NCBI RefSeq assembly: GCF_900460245.1
Contig: NZ_UHIP01000002.1
Span: forward strand, 1,178,001-1,242,000
Source: Vibrio fluvialis
GTDB lineage: Bacteria; Pseudomonadota; Gammaproteobacteria; Enterobacterales; Vibrionaceae
Length of the DNA stretch: 64,000 nucleotides
Direction: 5' to 3'
Part shown: piece after piece, positions 51,682 to 61,386 of the stretch
Numbering within the stretch: position 1 is the first letter of the stretch
How the letters are laid out: every line of letters begins with the position of its first letter
Position numbers and translations under genes: made by a program
The notes under the pieces: model-generated
The model's database searches: none
What the model saw: the letters and a program-made list of their open reading frames with translations, nothing else
Told to the model about the DNA's origin: nothing

Positions 51682-52905
51682 TTATTGTTTCTGGAACTGA
51701 TAGCTTTCCGGAACAACCACAATGCCTTTTTCAGAGATCTGAAAACGCTGTGCATCTTCGATGCGATTGAGGCCGATTTGCGTGTGTGGCGGAATTTTCA
51801 CGTGTTTATCGATGATGCAGTTCACCAGTTGGCAACCGTCGCCCACTTCAACATCATCAAACAGAATACTGTCGACGATTGTCGCGCCGTCGTTAATGCG
51901 TACGCCGGAAGAAACAATCGAGTGCTGCACCGAGCCACCGGAGTTAATCACGCCATTTGAAATGATCGAGTTGATGAAAATACCTTCGTTTCCTGTCGCG
52001 GATGACACGGTGCGTGCAGGGGGAAGCTGTGGCTCGTAAGTGCGAATAGCCCAGTTTTTCTGGTACAGGTTCATCGGTGGTACGGGTTCCAGCAGGTCCA
52101 TGTTCGCTTCATAGAAAGAATCGATGGTGCCAACATCTCGCCAGTAACAGTCTTTGGCTACACGACCTTTATCGTTGCCGAATTGATACGCGTAAACGCT
52201 GCGTGTCGGAATCAGCTTAGGAATGATGTCTTTACCGAAATCATGACTGGAACAGCTGTTTTCCGAATCTTCGTTCAGTGCCTGCTGCAGAGTATCCATG
52301 TTGAAAATATAGATACCCATAGAAGCGAGGCTACGGTCAGGTTGTGAAGGCATTGATGGGGGATCGCTCGGCTTCTCAACAAATGACGTAATACGGTGTT
52401 CATCATCGATCGCCATGACACCGAACGCTTTGGCTTCTTCTCGCGGCACATCCATACAGGCGATGGTCAGTGTGGCACCTTTTTCGATGTGTTCTTCAAG
52501 CATGGCAGCGTAATCCATCCGATAGATATGGTCACCAGAAAGAACAACAACGTGTTTGGCGTCGCTGCGTGAAAGCAGCCACATATTATGGAACAACGCA
52601 TCTGCGGTTCCTTCGTACCATTTACCACCTTTACGCATTTGTGGGGGGACCACAGTGATGAACTCGCCCAATTCGGGGTTGAAAATGGACCATCCATCGC
52701 GCAGGTGTTTCTGCAATGAGTGCGATTTGTATTGTGTCAGCACCAGAATTCGGCGTAAGCCGGAGTGAAGACAGTTAGTGAGGGTAAAATCGATGATCCG
52801 GTATTTGCCGCCAAACGGTACCGCTGGCTTAGCCCGGTCATCGGTGAGGGGGGAAAGTCGTGAGCCCATACCGCCGGCCAAAACGACTGCTAAGGTATCT
52901 TGCAT
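51682..52905 (-). CDS. glgC: Glucose-1-phosphate adenylyltransferase
   Basis: Makes ADP-glucose from glucose-1-phosphate and ATP, the committed step of glycogen synthesis. 407 residues: N-terminal nucleotidyltransferase (VLAGGMGSRLSPLTDDRAKPAVPFGGKYRIIDF, split over two motifs; catalytic Arg and Lys region), the Asp in SGDHIYRMDY, the glucose-binding FVEKPSDP, and a C-terminal left-handed beta helix (hexapeptides, about 285-395). ATG 52905 has GGGAG upstream. Its likely promoter lies in 52906-53068, which contains a doubled GCGCAAAA sequence. Confidence 0.95.
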   Translation of the reverse strand: MQDTLAVVLAGGMGSRLSPLTDDRAKPAVPFGGKYRIIDFTLTNCLHSGLRRILVLTQYKSHSLQKHLRDGWSIFNPELGEFITVVPPQMRKGGKWYEGTADALFHNMWLLSRSDAKHVVVLSGDHIYRMDYAAMLEEHIEKGATLTIACMDVPREEAKAFGVMAIDDEHRITSFVEKPSDPPSMPSQPDRSLASMGIYIFNMDTLQQALNEDSENSCSSHDFGKDIIPKLIPTRSVYAYQFGNDKGRVAKDCYWRDVGTIDSFYEANMDLLEPVPPMNLYQKNWAIRTYEPQLPPARTVSSATGNEGIFINSIISNGVINSGGSVQHSIVSSGVRINDGATIVDSILFDDVEVGDGCQLVNCIIDKHVKIPPHTQIGLNRIEDAQRFQISEKGIVVVPESYQFQKQ

Positions 52906-53068
52906 CTTTTACTCCCTAATTATGTGCAATTCATAACCACTTTAGAGAGTAGTACAAGTTTCACGCCACAATTGGAAAGTCCGTCAAATATAGCGGTATA
53001 TTAGTTAAGTTGTCGCTAATGCACTTAAATGGCGCAAAAATAGCGCAAAATTTGCACCTAATTAGTGC

Positions 53069-54946
53069 TTAAGCGAACTGTTCCATTTCCGTGCTGGTCA
53101 GTATCGAAATGACGTTGCGGCCGCACTCTTTGGACTCATACAGCGCCATGTCAGCACGCTGATACACTTCTTCCGGAATCTCTGTAATATCAGTGACTCC
53201 GCCGCTGATTGATAATGATTCTTGATGCAGATTAAACACCGCTAAGCGCAGGCGATTGAGCACCGCTTCAGCTTCTTCAATCGGCGTATGAGGGAGGATG
53301 ATGGCAAATTCTTCGCCACCAATTCGTGCAAGGAAATCCGATTCACGCAGTTCATTGCGCAAACATTGGGCAACTTCAACAATCGTTTTATCCCCTTTTG
53401 CGTGCCCGAACTTATCATTGATACGTTTAAAGTGGTCAATATCAATGATTGCCAGACAAGACTGCTCATGGGCAGGGTAGCGTTTCACCCGAACACACTC
53501 GGAACGAAACTCCTGATCAAATTTTCGTCGGTTCCAGATGTTTGTCAGGCCGTCTTTCTCACTCTGATCGCGAAGCTGATCTTCAAGCTGCTTTCGCTCG
53601 GTAATATCAACAAAGGAGGCAACATAAAACTGAATCACCTCTTCGTCGTCCAGAATGGTCTGGATACGCAGGATTTCAGTTTGCATTGAACCATCTTTAC
53701 GCTTGTTCACCACTTCACCTTCCCAGAATCCATCTTCTTGCAGGGCTTTCCACATTTCCAGATAGAACTGGGGATCATGTTTACCCGACGCAAACATTGA
53801 CGGCTGGTGGCCTTCTACCTCTTCGAATGAATAGCCACTCAGACGTGTGAACTCGTTGTTGACTTTGATGATGCGATTTTGTTTATCGGTAATGATCACC
53901 GCTGACATACCGTTCATTGCCGCGCGAGCCAGTTTACTCTCAATGCTGTTTTTCTGGTGGTTGTTGTTCCAAAGCACGAATATCGAGGCAATCAGGCTGA
54001 TTAACGCAAACAGCGCGAACATCTGCACCGTTAAGGTGTTCTTATTGATGCGCACAAATTGGCGAATCTCGCTGCTTTCGACTTTATCCAGAAGCACCAC
54101 CGTAGGCATGTTCGACAGAGCGGTATTAAGCGAAACCTTCACGAAACTGTACCACTGACCGTGGTCTGAAACGGTGCCTTGATCGTATGACATCAGCGTT
54201 GCCCATAGTATTGGGTATTGCTGTGCGACATTGGTATAGGGTTGCTCTGCGTCAGTCTTGCGTTGGCTCATTAAAACATCGCCACTCAGGTTAAGGATAT
54301 CCGGTAGCGGTTCCGTGTTGCTGCTGCCTGCGATTTGTTGATAGATGTAGGTCAGGTTGATATTAGCGACAAAATAGCCCTGGCGCTGTCCATCCAGCTC
54401 TATCGGGGCGACAAAATGCAGTGATGGTTTTATCGGAGTCATCTGCTGGCCAGTTGACTGCATACCAAATACGCCAATTTGACCCGTCTTAAGGCTTTGC
54501 CCATAAAGAAAGTAATCTTGTTTCGCGCGGTTTTGCAGATAAGAACCGTTCAGTATCTGCGCCTGGCCGTCTTCATAGTCAACGCGTATTTGTTCTTGCC
54601 CATGAGTATCAATGAAACGTAAACAGGAGTAGAAACCTTGAGCGCGGGCAACCAGCAACCAGAAATCTTCAACGCTGGCGACGTTAAGTAGGGAAGGCTG
54701 ACGCACGGCCTGATGAAAAATGCCGTTGTTGATCAGCGTGGATATCGATTTGTATGATTCGTTTAGCGATGAGACCAGCTCGTGCTTGCTAAATTCCAGC
54801 TTGACCCGATGTTTCTGCTCGATGAGGGCGATCGCGCGTTCATCCAACTTTTTGAACTCTTGGATGAAGTAGAGAGAAGGAACGAACCCAATGACAAACA
54901 GCACGATCAGAAATTGGCTGAAAGATTTAGCAAATGAAGAAGACAT
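53069..54946 (-). CDS. cdgD: Membrane diguanylate cyclase: sensor, PAS and GGEEF domains (CdgD-like)
   Basis: Makes c-di-GMP. 625 residues: TM1 (about 8-28), extracytoplasmic dCache-like region (about 30-305), TM2 (about 307-327), PAS domain with PAC motif (about 335-455), then GGDEF with RIGGEEF. The inhibitory RxxD I-site (RESD, 5 residues before GGEEF) is present, so product feedback is expected. It reads toward glgC. The V. cholerae homologue near glgC is CdgD by recalled position; the symbol is a recollection and not a search. Confidence 0.88.
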   Translation of the reverse strand: MSSSFAKSFSQFLIVLFVIGFVPSLYFIQEFKKLDERAIALIEQKHRVKLEFSKHELVSSLNESYKSISTLINNGIFHQAVRQPSLLNVASVEDFWLLVARAQGFYSCLRFIDTHGQEQIRVDYEDGQAQILNGSYLQNRAKQDYFLYGQSLKTGQIGVFGMQSTGQQMTPIKPSLHFVAPIELDGQRQGYFVANINLTYIYQQIAGSSNTEPLPDILNLSGDVLMSQRKTDAEQPYTNVAQQYPILWATLMSYDQGTVSDHGQWYSFVKVSLNTALSNMPTVVLLDKVESSEIRQFVRINKNTLTVQMFALFALISLIASIFVLWNNNHQKNSIESKLARAAMNGMSAVIITDKQNRIIKVNNEFTRLSGYSFEEVEGHQPSMFASGKHDPQFYLEMWKALQEDGFWEGEVVNKRKDGSMQTEILRIQTILDDEEVIQFYVASFVDITERKQLEDQLRDQSEKDGLTNIWNRRKFDQEFRSECVRVKRYPAHEQSCLAIIDIDHFKRINDKFGHAKGDKTIVEVAQCLRNELRESDFLARIGGEEFAIILPHTPIEEAEAVLNRLRLAVFNLHQESLSISGGVTDITEIPEEVYQRADMALYESKECGRNVISILTSTEMEQFA

Positions 54947-55210
54947 GGCGGTTTAATCAAATAATCAGGCGCACAGTATATCGCTTGTAAATGAGATTTC
55001 GCTTCCAATTTTTCCAGATCGTGGCTTAGCTCAAACTTAAATGGTCACTTTTTGACATATCTACCCGATGCATATGCGAGCGCGAATTATTCTCACGAAT
55101 AATAGGGTCATTATTGGACAAATGAAGATCAATTTACAATGTAAAGCAGAGGGACCAATTGGTGCGAAGACGCTTTGTTTTGGGCATGTTTCCGCGGACT
55201 GAAAAGAGAC

Positions 55211-55786
55211 CTATGGTTTCTCTTCCGTAGTTTGCATGACCTCGGTCAGCGTCACCACTTCAAATTCGTAATAATGGCGCATGGTAACCAGATATTGGCG
55301 CAGATTAATGATTTCGATATTGAGCTCTTTATTGGCTTTTAAATAGAGTTCAGTGGCGAAAAAGTTGCTCATTAATCCTTCCTGTTTGCAATCTTCTCCG
55401 ATGGTGTACCATTTATCCCACTGTTTCTGAATATAGGGCGGCGTGTTGTCTAACAATGCGAGCAAACTGTCGATATCTCGTGTGGCCTTCTCCGCACTTT
55501 CCAACTGCATGGTTAACGTTGTTTGAAAATCGTTGTTATTGTTGCGCCACAAGTAGTCGAGCTCGGGGCGGGAAAACTCCTGATGGAGAAAAATCGCCTG
55601 TTTGAAATTAGGCAGCCAACTGTTGTATTGAGAAGCGAGCAAGTTGTACCTATGGTCTAAAATCTGTTGAGAAGTGAGGGCTTTATTCCAATCTTTTTCA
55701 TTGCACAGATTAGCGTGACTTTGCGAAGGTAAAGTCATACCAACTATGGCCGTTAATAGAAATAAGCTCGCTCGTGTACCTGTCAT
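55211..55786 (-). CDS. Exported protein of unknown function, helix-rich
   Basis: 191 residues. A signal peptide (MTGTRASLFLLTAIVGMTLPSQSHA) is followed by a mature domain of mostly long amphipathic helices with two Cys (about residues 28 and 133, possibly a disulfide) and Trp-rich segments. No membrane helix and no recognised motif. It is divergent from the anchored protein at 55884. Likely periplasmic. Confidence 0.65.
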   Translation of the reverse strand: MTGTRASLFLLTAIVGMTLPSQSHANLCNEKDWNKALTSQQILDHRYNLLASQYNSWLPNFKQAIFLHQEFSRPELDYLWRNNNNDFQTTLTMQLESAEKATRDIDSLLALLDNTPPYIQKQWDKWYTIGEDCKQEGLMSNFFATELYLKANKELNIEIINLRQYLVTMRHYYEFEVVTLTEVMQTTEEKP

Positions 55787-55883
55787 CGTTTGAGACCATT
55801 AATGAGTCTAGCTTTAGTATAGGAAAGGATAAGTGAGCGCTATGCCTCATTTTCGTGTCTGAGATAACGGAGCAACAACATCA

Positions 55884-56555
55884 ATGAAAAAACTAGTGAT
55901 GATCGTGATTCTGCTATTAGGTCTGGGTGGTGCGGGGGCTGGCTATTATCTTTTCTACTATCAGCCGCAGCAGGCCGCAAAAAATGCTGCTAACGAGCAC
56001 ACTGACGAAGCGGCAAGTGAAGACGTGTCGGAGGGGGCGACAACTAAAGCTGTCGTGAAAAAGCCTGAAGTTTGGGATTACTACGTCGACCTTCCAAAAC
56101 TCGGCATTCGCGAAGCGCCGAGCGAAGAAGCGTTTGTTGAACGTTTAATGTATCGCGGCGACAAAGTGCACCTGTACGAGAAGAAAGACGGCTGGGGCCG
56201 AATCACCCAATATTTCGTGTATCAGGAAGGCGGGCCGGAAGTGGCAGAGTGGGTACCGTTATCCGGGCTGGTGGAGCAACCGCCGGTCATCACTCCGGAC
56301 GAACGCAAGAAAACACTTTTAGGTTACATTGAAAAATCCGACGATCTACTTCAATTTGAAACCGTATTTGTCCAGAAGACCGATGAGTTGTTGAAAGAAG
56401 GAACGTGTTCTCCGGACGACTTTGAAGAACTGGGCGGATGGGTACGTTCGGTGAAATATCAGGATCGTGATGTGTACTTCGTCTATTGCGGTGGTATGAA
56501 ACAAGCCAATAAAATCTATCTCAATGTGCAGACTGGCGAGATATTTTATCGTTAG
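55884..56555 (+). CDS. Membrane-anchored periplasmic protein with SH3-like fold
   Basis: 223 residues: N-terminal transmembrane anchor (MKKLVMIVILLLGLGGAGAGYYLFYY), a low-complexity Ala/Glu/Asp linker (about 30-60), then a domain beginning DYYVDLPKLGIREAPSEEAFVERLMYRGDKVHLYEKKDGWGRI, which is the shape of bacterial SH3 (SH3b) modules, here given as a whole-domain hint. A C-terminal segment with two Cys (CSPDDFEEL, FVYCGGMKQ) may form a disulfide. SH3b modules often bind cell-wall peptides; this role is inferred. Confidence 0.7.
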   Translation: MKKLVMIVILLLGLGGAGAGYYLFYYQPQQAAKNAANEHTDEAASEDVSEGATTKAVVKKPEVWDYYVDLPKLGIREAPSEEAFVERLMYRGDKVHLYEKKDGWGRITQYFVYQEGGPEVAEWVPLSGLVEQPPVITPDERKKTLLGYIEKSDDLLQFETVFVQKTDELLKEGTCSPDDFEELGGWVRSVKYQDRDVYFVYCGGMKQANKIYLNVQTGEIFYR

Positions 56556-56671
56556 TGTTCGTCAATCCAGTTCAATATCCAGCGATTGGCCAATGAATGC
56601 TGTTCAAAATTTTACTTGAGCGAAGTCACACTCAGACATACACTGCCTCTAGTCACTGAAGTAGGCGCTGT

Positions 56672-57127
56672 ATGTCCTGGCATTTAATTCGTATTTTCTG
56701 GTTATCGCTGTTTGCGTTGGTATTACCCGCGCAGGCTTTGGCGTGTCTGGAAGAGCAATCGGCCACGACAAATTTATCGGCACCACCTTCTGTTGTTCAG
56801 ACGCTGAATCAACAACCCACAGCAAACGAACACAAGCCTGTTCAGTCGACGCCAGCGACTCAATCTCACTATGCTGGCTCTGGCCTGGCTATCCTCAATT
56901 CTGTTCGCTGGAACATCAGTGAGCGCTACAGTTTCAGTGATGGCGATCCGGATGTTCTCGATACCGTTCCGCCGTTTTATCCGATCATTGATACCAGTCT
57001 GGTTTTGCGTTTTCTCCAACGCTCGACGCCAGCAGCCTATCAGGAATTTCATCCGTCCTACCGTCTTTCCGGTTGGAAAGAAACGAATGCCATGTATGTG
57101 GCATTAAACAGCCAGTACTTCATCTGA
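56672..57127 (+). CDS. Exported protein of unknown function
   Basis: 151 residues with a signal peptide (MSWHLIRIFWLSLFALVLPAQALA); the following Cys does not sit in a good lipobox. The linker is rich in Thr, Pro and Gln (about 30-65), and the C-terminal half is aromatic-rich (NISERYSFSDGDPDVLD, PPFYPIIDTSLVLRFLQR). I do not recognise it. It is 71 bases upstream of secD2. Confidence 0.6.
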   Translation: MSWHLIRIFWLSLFALVLPAQALACLEEQSATTNLSAPPSVVQTLNQQPTANEHKPVQSTPATQSHYAGSGLAILNSVRWNISERYSFSDGDPDVLDTVPPFYPIIDTSLVLRFLQRSTPAAYQEFHPSYRLSGWKETNAMYVALNSQYFI

Positions 57128-57198
57128 TACTCCCCAACTGTTAGGTGACATTGTCACATTTCTTGTTTTTTGACTCGGCATATGCTGAGGGGATATTT

Positions 57199-59034
57199 AT
57201 GAAGAAAAGTAAATCAAAAGCACCGTCGCGAGTGCTTAACCACTATTCGACCTGGAAATATGTGGTCCTCGTGGTAACGGTAGTGGTACTGGCCTTAAGC
57301 GCAATTCCAACCTGGTATGGCGAGCAGCCATCCATTCAGATTCAATCCTCTGATCCGAGTGGTCAGCTGGCAAACGTGGTATCTGTCAATCGCTATCTGA
57401 AGCAGCAAGGAGTGGATGCGCAGGAAATCACGCAACAGAAAAATCAAATCGTCTTAGTCTTTGGCAATGAAACCGATCAGACGCATGCTCGCGAAGCGCT
57501 CGATAAGTTAATCAAAGAGGGGGACAGTATTACCTATTCTTACGTGTCGGTGGCGCCTAAATGGTACGGTAAGCTGGGTTTTAGCCCAATCAAGCTGGGT
57601 CTGGACTTGCGAGGTGGTGTTCAGTTCCTGCTTAACGTGGATGTCGACAAAGCATTTCAGGAGCAGCGCGACACCATGGTAGACGAGCTGAAAGACATGT
57701 TACGCAGCGAGCATCTGCGTGGTGTGCGCCTTGCACAGCAAGGCGTTGATGGATTCAGTGTCGATACAAAATCTGGTGAGGCACTCAATAAGGTCTCGAG
57801 CTACCTGAAGCAAAACTACTCAGGATGGGACGTTAAACGCGGCTCCGACAGCCTGACCGTGACGCCAACTAAACAGAATAAGCTGGATTTCCAGTCAGCG
57901 ACACTGCAACAAAACCTCAAGATCATGCGCGATCGTATTGAAGAACTAGGCATTACCGAAGCGCTGGTCCAGCGTCAGGGTGAGCACAGTATCCGCATTG
58001 AATTACCAGGTGTTCAAGACCCATCACAAGCGAAAAAAGTGATTGGTGCAACCGCGAGCTTGGCATTCTACGAAGCGAAAAGCGGTTCAGAAGCGGTGTC
58101 GGGTGATGATCTGGTGCTGAAAGACAACAACGGCAGAACCGTTATGTTGAGCAAACGTCCGGTACTGACTGGCGATCATATTGTCAATGCCCGTGCGGGT
58201 ATCGATAAAATGGGCTTCTCCGAAGTGAACATTTCGCTTGATCATGCAGGCGGAAAAATCATGAGTGACTTTTCCGGCAAGCACATCGGCAAACCAATGG
58301 CGACGGTCTATCGCGAATACAAAACCAATGCCCGTGGCGAAACGGAACGCAGTGAACGCGTGATCAGTGTCGCGACCATTCAGTCCCAGCTTGGTAGCCA
58401 GTTCCGTATCACGGGAGCCGGATCTACTGAGGAAGCGCAGCAACTGGCTCTGCTGCTGCGTGCAGGTTCATTGACTGCCCCTGTTACGATTGTGGAAGAG
58501 CGCACTATCGGCGCATCTCTGGGTGCAGAAAACATTGAAAACGGTTTCTCGGCGCTGGCGCTGGGTATGGCAATGACGCTGACGTTTATGGCCCTGTGGT
58601 ATCGCCGTCTGGGCTGGGTTGCAAACGTCGCTCTGATCGCCAACATGATCTGTTTACTGGGTTTGATCGCACTATTGCCTGGTGCGGTGCTGACGCTGCC
58701 GGGTATTGCTGGTCTGGTATTGACGGTCGGTATGGCGGTAGATACCAACGTACTGATTTTTGAAAGGATTAAAGACAAACTTGCGGAAGGGCGCAGTTTC
58801 GCGCAGGCCATTGATTTGGGCTTTAGCAGCGCGTTCAGTACCATTCTTGATGCCAACATCACCACAATGATCACTGCACTGATTCTCTATTCAATTGGTA
58901 ACGGACCTATTCAGGGTTTTGCGTTGACTTTAGGACTGGGTCTGTTGACCAGTATGTTTACCGGCGTATTCGCTTCACGTGCATTGATTAACTTGGTTTG
59001 GGGACGCGACAACCGTCGTGATGTAAGGGTGTAA
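57199..59034 (+). CDS. secD: SecD (second copy), protein-export membrane protein
   Basis: Inner-membrane protein that uses the proton or sodium gradient to help preproteins leave the Sec channel. 611 residues: TM1 (about 18-37), large periplasmic domain (P1, LGLDLRGGVQFLL) to about 435, then five membrane helices to the end with GLVLTVGMAVDTNVLIFERIKDKLAEG and the conserved Asp in this RND-type region. The usual long-lived secDF pair of Vibrio sits with yajC and tgt, which are not here, so this is the paralogous SecDF2. ATG 57199 has GAGGGG at 6-base spacing; a start at 57145 has no such site. Confidence 0.9.
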   Translation: MKKSKSKAPSRVLNHYSTWKYVVLVVTVVVLALSAIPTWYGEQPSIQIQSSDPSGQLANVVSVNRYLKQQGVDAQEITQQKNQIVLVFGNETDQTHAREALDKLIKEGDSITYSYVSVAPKWYGKLGFSPIKLGLDLRGGVQFLLNVDVDKAFQEQRDTMVDELKDMLRSEHLRGVRLAQQGVDGFSVDTKSGEALNKVSSYLKQNYSGWDVKRGSDSLTVTPTKQNKLDFQSATLQQNLKIMRDRIEELGITEALVQRQGEHSIRIELPGVQDPSQAKKVIGATASLAFYEAKSGSEAVSGDDLVLKDNNGRTVMLSKRPVLTGDHIVNARAGIDKMGFSEVNISLDHAGGKIMSDFSGKHIGKPMATVYREYKTNARGETERSERVISVATIQSQLGSQFRITGAGSTEEAQQLALLLRAGSLTAPVTIVEERTIGASLGAENIENGFSALALGMAMTLTFMALWYRRLGWVANVALIANMICLLGLIALLPGAVLTLPGIAGLVLTVGMAVDTNVLIFERIKDKLAEGRSFAQAIDLGFSSAFSTILDANITTMITALILYSIGNGPIQGFALTLGLGLLTSMFTGVFASRALINLVWGRDNRRDVRV

Positions 59035-59037
59035 ATC

Positions 59038-59940
59038 ATGATTGAATTTCTGAAATCTCGCATTCGTAAAATCCGCTATATCACCAGCTTTGTTTCAATC
59101 GCGCTGATGGTGATTTCATTGGCAGCGTTTGCCGTTCGTGGCCTGAATATGGGCCTCGATTTTACCGGTGGTATGGTGACTGAAGCGGTGGTCAACAGTT
59201 CGGTAACGAATCACCAACTGCTGGATGTTTTGAAGCCAGTGTTGGGTGATTCAACTTCTGTGACTCAGTCTGGAGAAGATGGCCGCTGGGTGATTCGCTA
59301 TCCACTGGCGGCAGAAGGACAGGAAACGCCGAACGTTGATCAACTGTTGCACAAAGTATCGAGCAACGTTGAGATCATCAGCAACAGCATGGTGGGTTCA
59401 CAGGTCGGTGAGGACTTGGTTGACCAAGGTGGTTTAGCGCTTTTGGTGTGCATGCTGTGTATTCTTGGTTATCTCTGTTTCCGTTTTGAATGGCGTTTAG
59501 CCAGTGGTGCATTGCTGGCACTAGTGCACGATGTTGTACTGGTCTTGGGCTTCTTCGCATTAACCCAGATGGAGTTCAATCTGACGGTATTTGCCGCCGT
59601 GTTGGCGATTCTCGGTTACTCGCTCAATGACTCGATCATCATTGCGGACCGCATTCGTGAATTGCTGGTAGCGAAACAGAAAACGCCAACTCCTGATATT
59701 AATGATCAAGCGGTTATCGCGACATTCTCACGTACCATGGTGACGTCAGGGACCACATTGATCACTGTTGCCGCGCTATGGTTAATGGGTGGTGCTCCTT
59801 TGGAGGGCTTTGCCACTGCGATGTTTATCGGGATTATCTCCGGTACTTGGTCATCCATTTCGATTGGTACTGTTTTGCCAGAATGGCTAAAGCTTCAACC
59901 AAAACATTATTTACCTGTTGAAGTTGATTTAGCACCATAA
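59038..59940 (+). CDS. secF: SecF (second copy), protein-export membrane protein
   Basis: Partner of SecD. 300 residues, six membrane helices, a short periplasmic domain (about 40-130), the family start GLNMGLDFTGGMVTEAV and the conserved LAILGYSLNDSIIIADRIRELL with its Asp and Arg. It begins 3 bases after the secD stop. Terminator at 59955-59981. Confidence 0.93.
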   Translation: MIEFLKSRIRKIRYITSFVSIALMVISLAAFAVRGLNMGLDFTGGMVTEAVVNSSVTNHQLLDVLKPVLGDSTSVTQSGEDGRWVIRYPLAAEGQETPNVDQLLHKVSSNVEIISNSMVGSQVGEDLVDQGGLALLVCMLCILGYLCFRFEWRLASGALLALVHDVVLVLGFFALTQMEFNLTVFAAVLAILGYSLNDSIIIADRIRELLVAKQKTPTPDINDQAVIATFSRTMVTSGTTLITVAALWLMGGAPLEGFATAMFIGIISGTWSSISIGTVLPEWLKLQPKHYLPVEVDLAP

Positions 59941-59954
59941 GATATTGTTTTATC

Positions 59955-59981
59955 AGGCCGACTTATGTCGGCCTTTTTTTG
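59955..59981 (+). terminator. Terminator after secF
   Basis: Stem AGGCCGAC (59955-59962), loop TTAT, stem GTCGGCCT (59967-59974), then seven T. Confidence 0.9.
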
Positions 59982-60633
59982 TTGGAGATGCGGACTGGTA
60001 TAAGGTCAGACCTCAAAACTGACTGTGTTATATTTACTTCTGACTGTTTTATCGATTTATAACTATATATCTAATTTCCAATTATTATAAATATCGGCGT
60101 CATTTCATGGATGATAATCATCATTAATTAAATGCTAATTAATTTTATTTGGAATATTTCTTCACCATTCTTGTGCGAAAGTCTTATTGCAATCACCATG
60201 AAAGTGCAATTTATTTGTAATGTTTTGGTGCAAATGAACCAAAATGAGCAGTAGGTGCTTGATGATAATTCACTGATTAATAGGTATATTTACCATATTG
60301 TGTGTAACACAAATATAAAAACAAAAACCTTTTAAATCAGTTTGTTATAAAAATTAGTGCAAAAAATCCAGAAATAAAACTCCGTTAAATCAACAACCTG
60401 TATTTTGTTAACATTTATTCTACATTTCACCCGCATTGAGAACTAAATCAAATTTATTAGAAAACACTAAACTTTAATTTGAATTGTCACAATCACCCAT
60501 TAATTTAAATAAGTAGCGACAGACAAATTATTCTTTGCAAAGAAATATAAACGTCCGTTGATGCTATATATGTAGTTGGCATCAAGTTAACAATGATTTG
60601 TAACCTACAAGTTGTTTTTGAATGGAGTCATCA
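59982..60633 (+). promoter_or_regulatory. Long AT-rich control region before the PHA operon
   Basis: About 650 bases with no credible gene and strongly AT-rich. Two dyads near its end stand out: TTGATGC (60558-60564) with GCATCAA (60579-60585), separated by 14 bases, and TTGTA/TACAA (60598-60602/60606-60610). These are candidate binding sites for the operon's regulator. No convincing -10/-35 pair was found. Confidence 0.45.
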
Positions 60634-61374
60634 ATGAAAAAAGTCGCTTTGATCACGGGATCAAAAGGTGGAATCGGTTCGGCTATTTCTTCGAAATTAG
60701 TGGAAGACGGTTATCGTGTAATTGCAACCTATTACACAGGAAATTATCAGTGTGCGTTGGACTGGTTCAACGAGAAACACTTCACTGAAGAGCAGGTTCG
60801 CCTATTCGAACTCGATGTGACGGACACTCAGGAGTGTGCAGAACGTTTGAGTGTACTGCTTGAAGAAGAAGGCACTATCGACGTTGTGGTCAACAATGCC
60901 GGAATCACCCGTGACGGCGTATTTAAAAAAATGACGGCGGCTTCATGGAAGGAAGTCATCGATACCAACCTAAACAGCTTGTTTAACGTCACTCAGCCTC
61001 TCTTCGCCGCCATGTGTGAGAAGGGGAATGGCCGTGTCATCAACATCTCATCCGTGAACGGTCTGAAAGGCCAGTTCGGTCAAACCAACTATTCTGCGGC
61101 AAAAGCCGGCATGATCGGTTTTTCCAAAGCGCTGGCCGCAGAAGGTGCGCGCAGTGGTGTAACGGTCAATGTTATTGCCCCAGGTTACACAGCCACACCG
61201 ATGGTAGAGCAAATGCGTCCAGAAGTGTTGGAATCCATTGTTCAAACGATCCCAATGCAACGCCTGGCTAAACCAGAAGAAATTGCTTCAGCAGTGAGTT
61301 TTCTTGCAAGCGAAGCGGGTGCTTATATCACTGGTGAAACGCTGTCGGTCAACGGCGGCTTGTACATGCGTTAA
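60634..61374 (+). CDS. phaB: Acetoacetyl-CoA reductase (PhaB)
   Basis: NADPH-dependent reduction of acetoacetyl-CoA to (R)-3-hydroxybutyryl-CoA, the monomer for PHB. 246 residues, short-chain dehydrogenase: TGSKGGIGSA nucleotide-binding motif, NNAGITRD, catalytic Ser in INISSVNG, Tyr-x3-Lys in YSAAKAG, and the family end GAYITGETLSVNGGLYM. I chose ATG 60634 because GGAG (60624-60627) precedes it by 6 bases; the alternative at 60622 overlaps that site. phaA starts 12 bases after the stop. Confidence 0.93.
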   Translation: MKKVALITGSKGGIGSAISSKLVEDGYRVIATYYTGNYQCALDWFNEKHFTEEQVRLFELDVTDTQECAERLSVLLEEEGTIDVVVNNAGITRDGVFKKMTAASWKEVIDTNLNSLFNVTQPLFAAMCEKGNGRVINISSVNGLKGQFGQTNYSAAKAGMIGFSKALAAEGARSGVTVNVIAPGYTATPMVEQMRPEVLESIVQTIPMQRLAKPEEIASAVSFLASEAGAYITGETLSVNGGLYMR

Positions 61375-61386
61375 GGGAGCGATGAG

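Noticed and set aside
57145..57198. Upstream start for secD at 57145
   Set aside because: No Shine-Dalgarno; the shorter start has GAGGGG and gives the SecD N-terminus with its first membrane helix.
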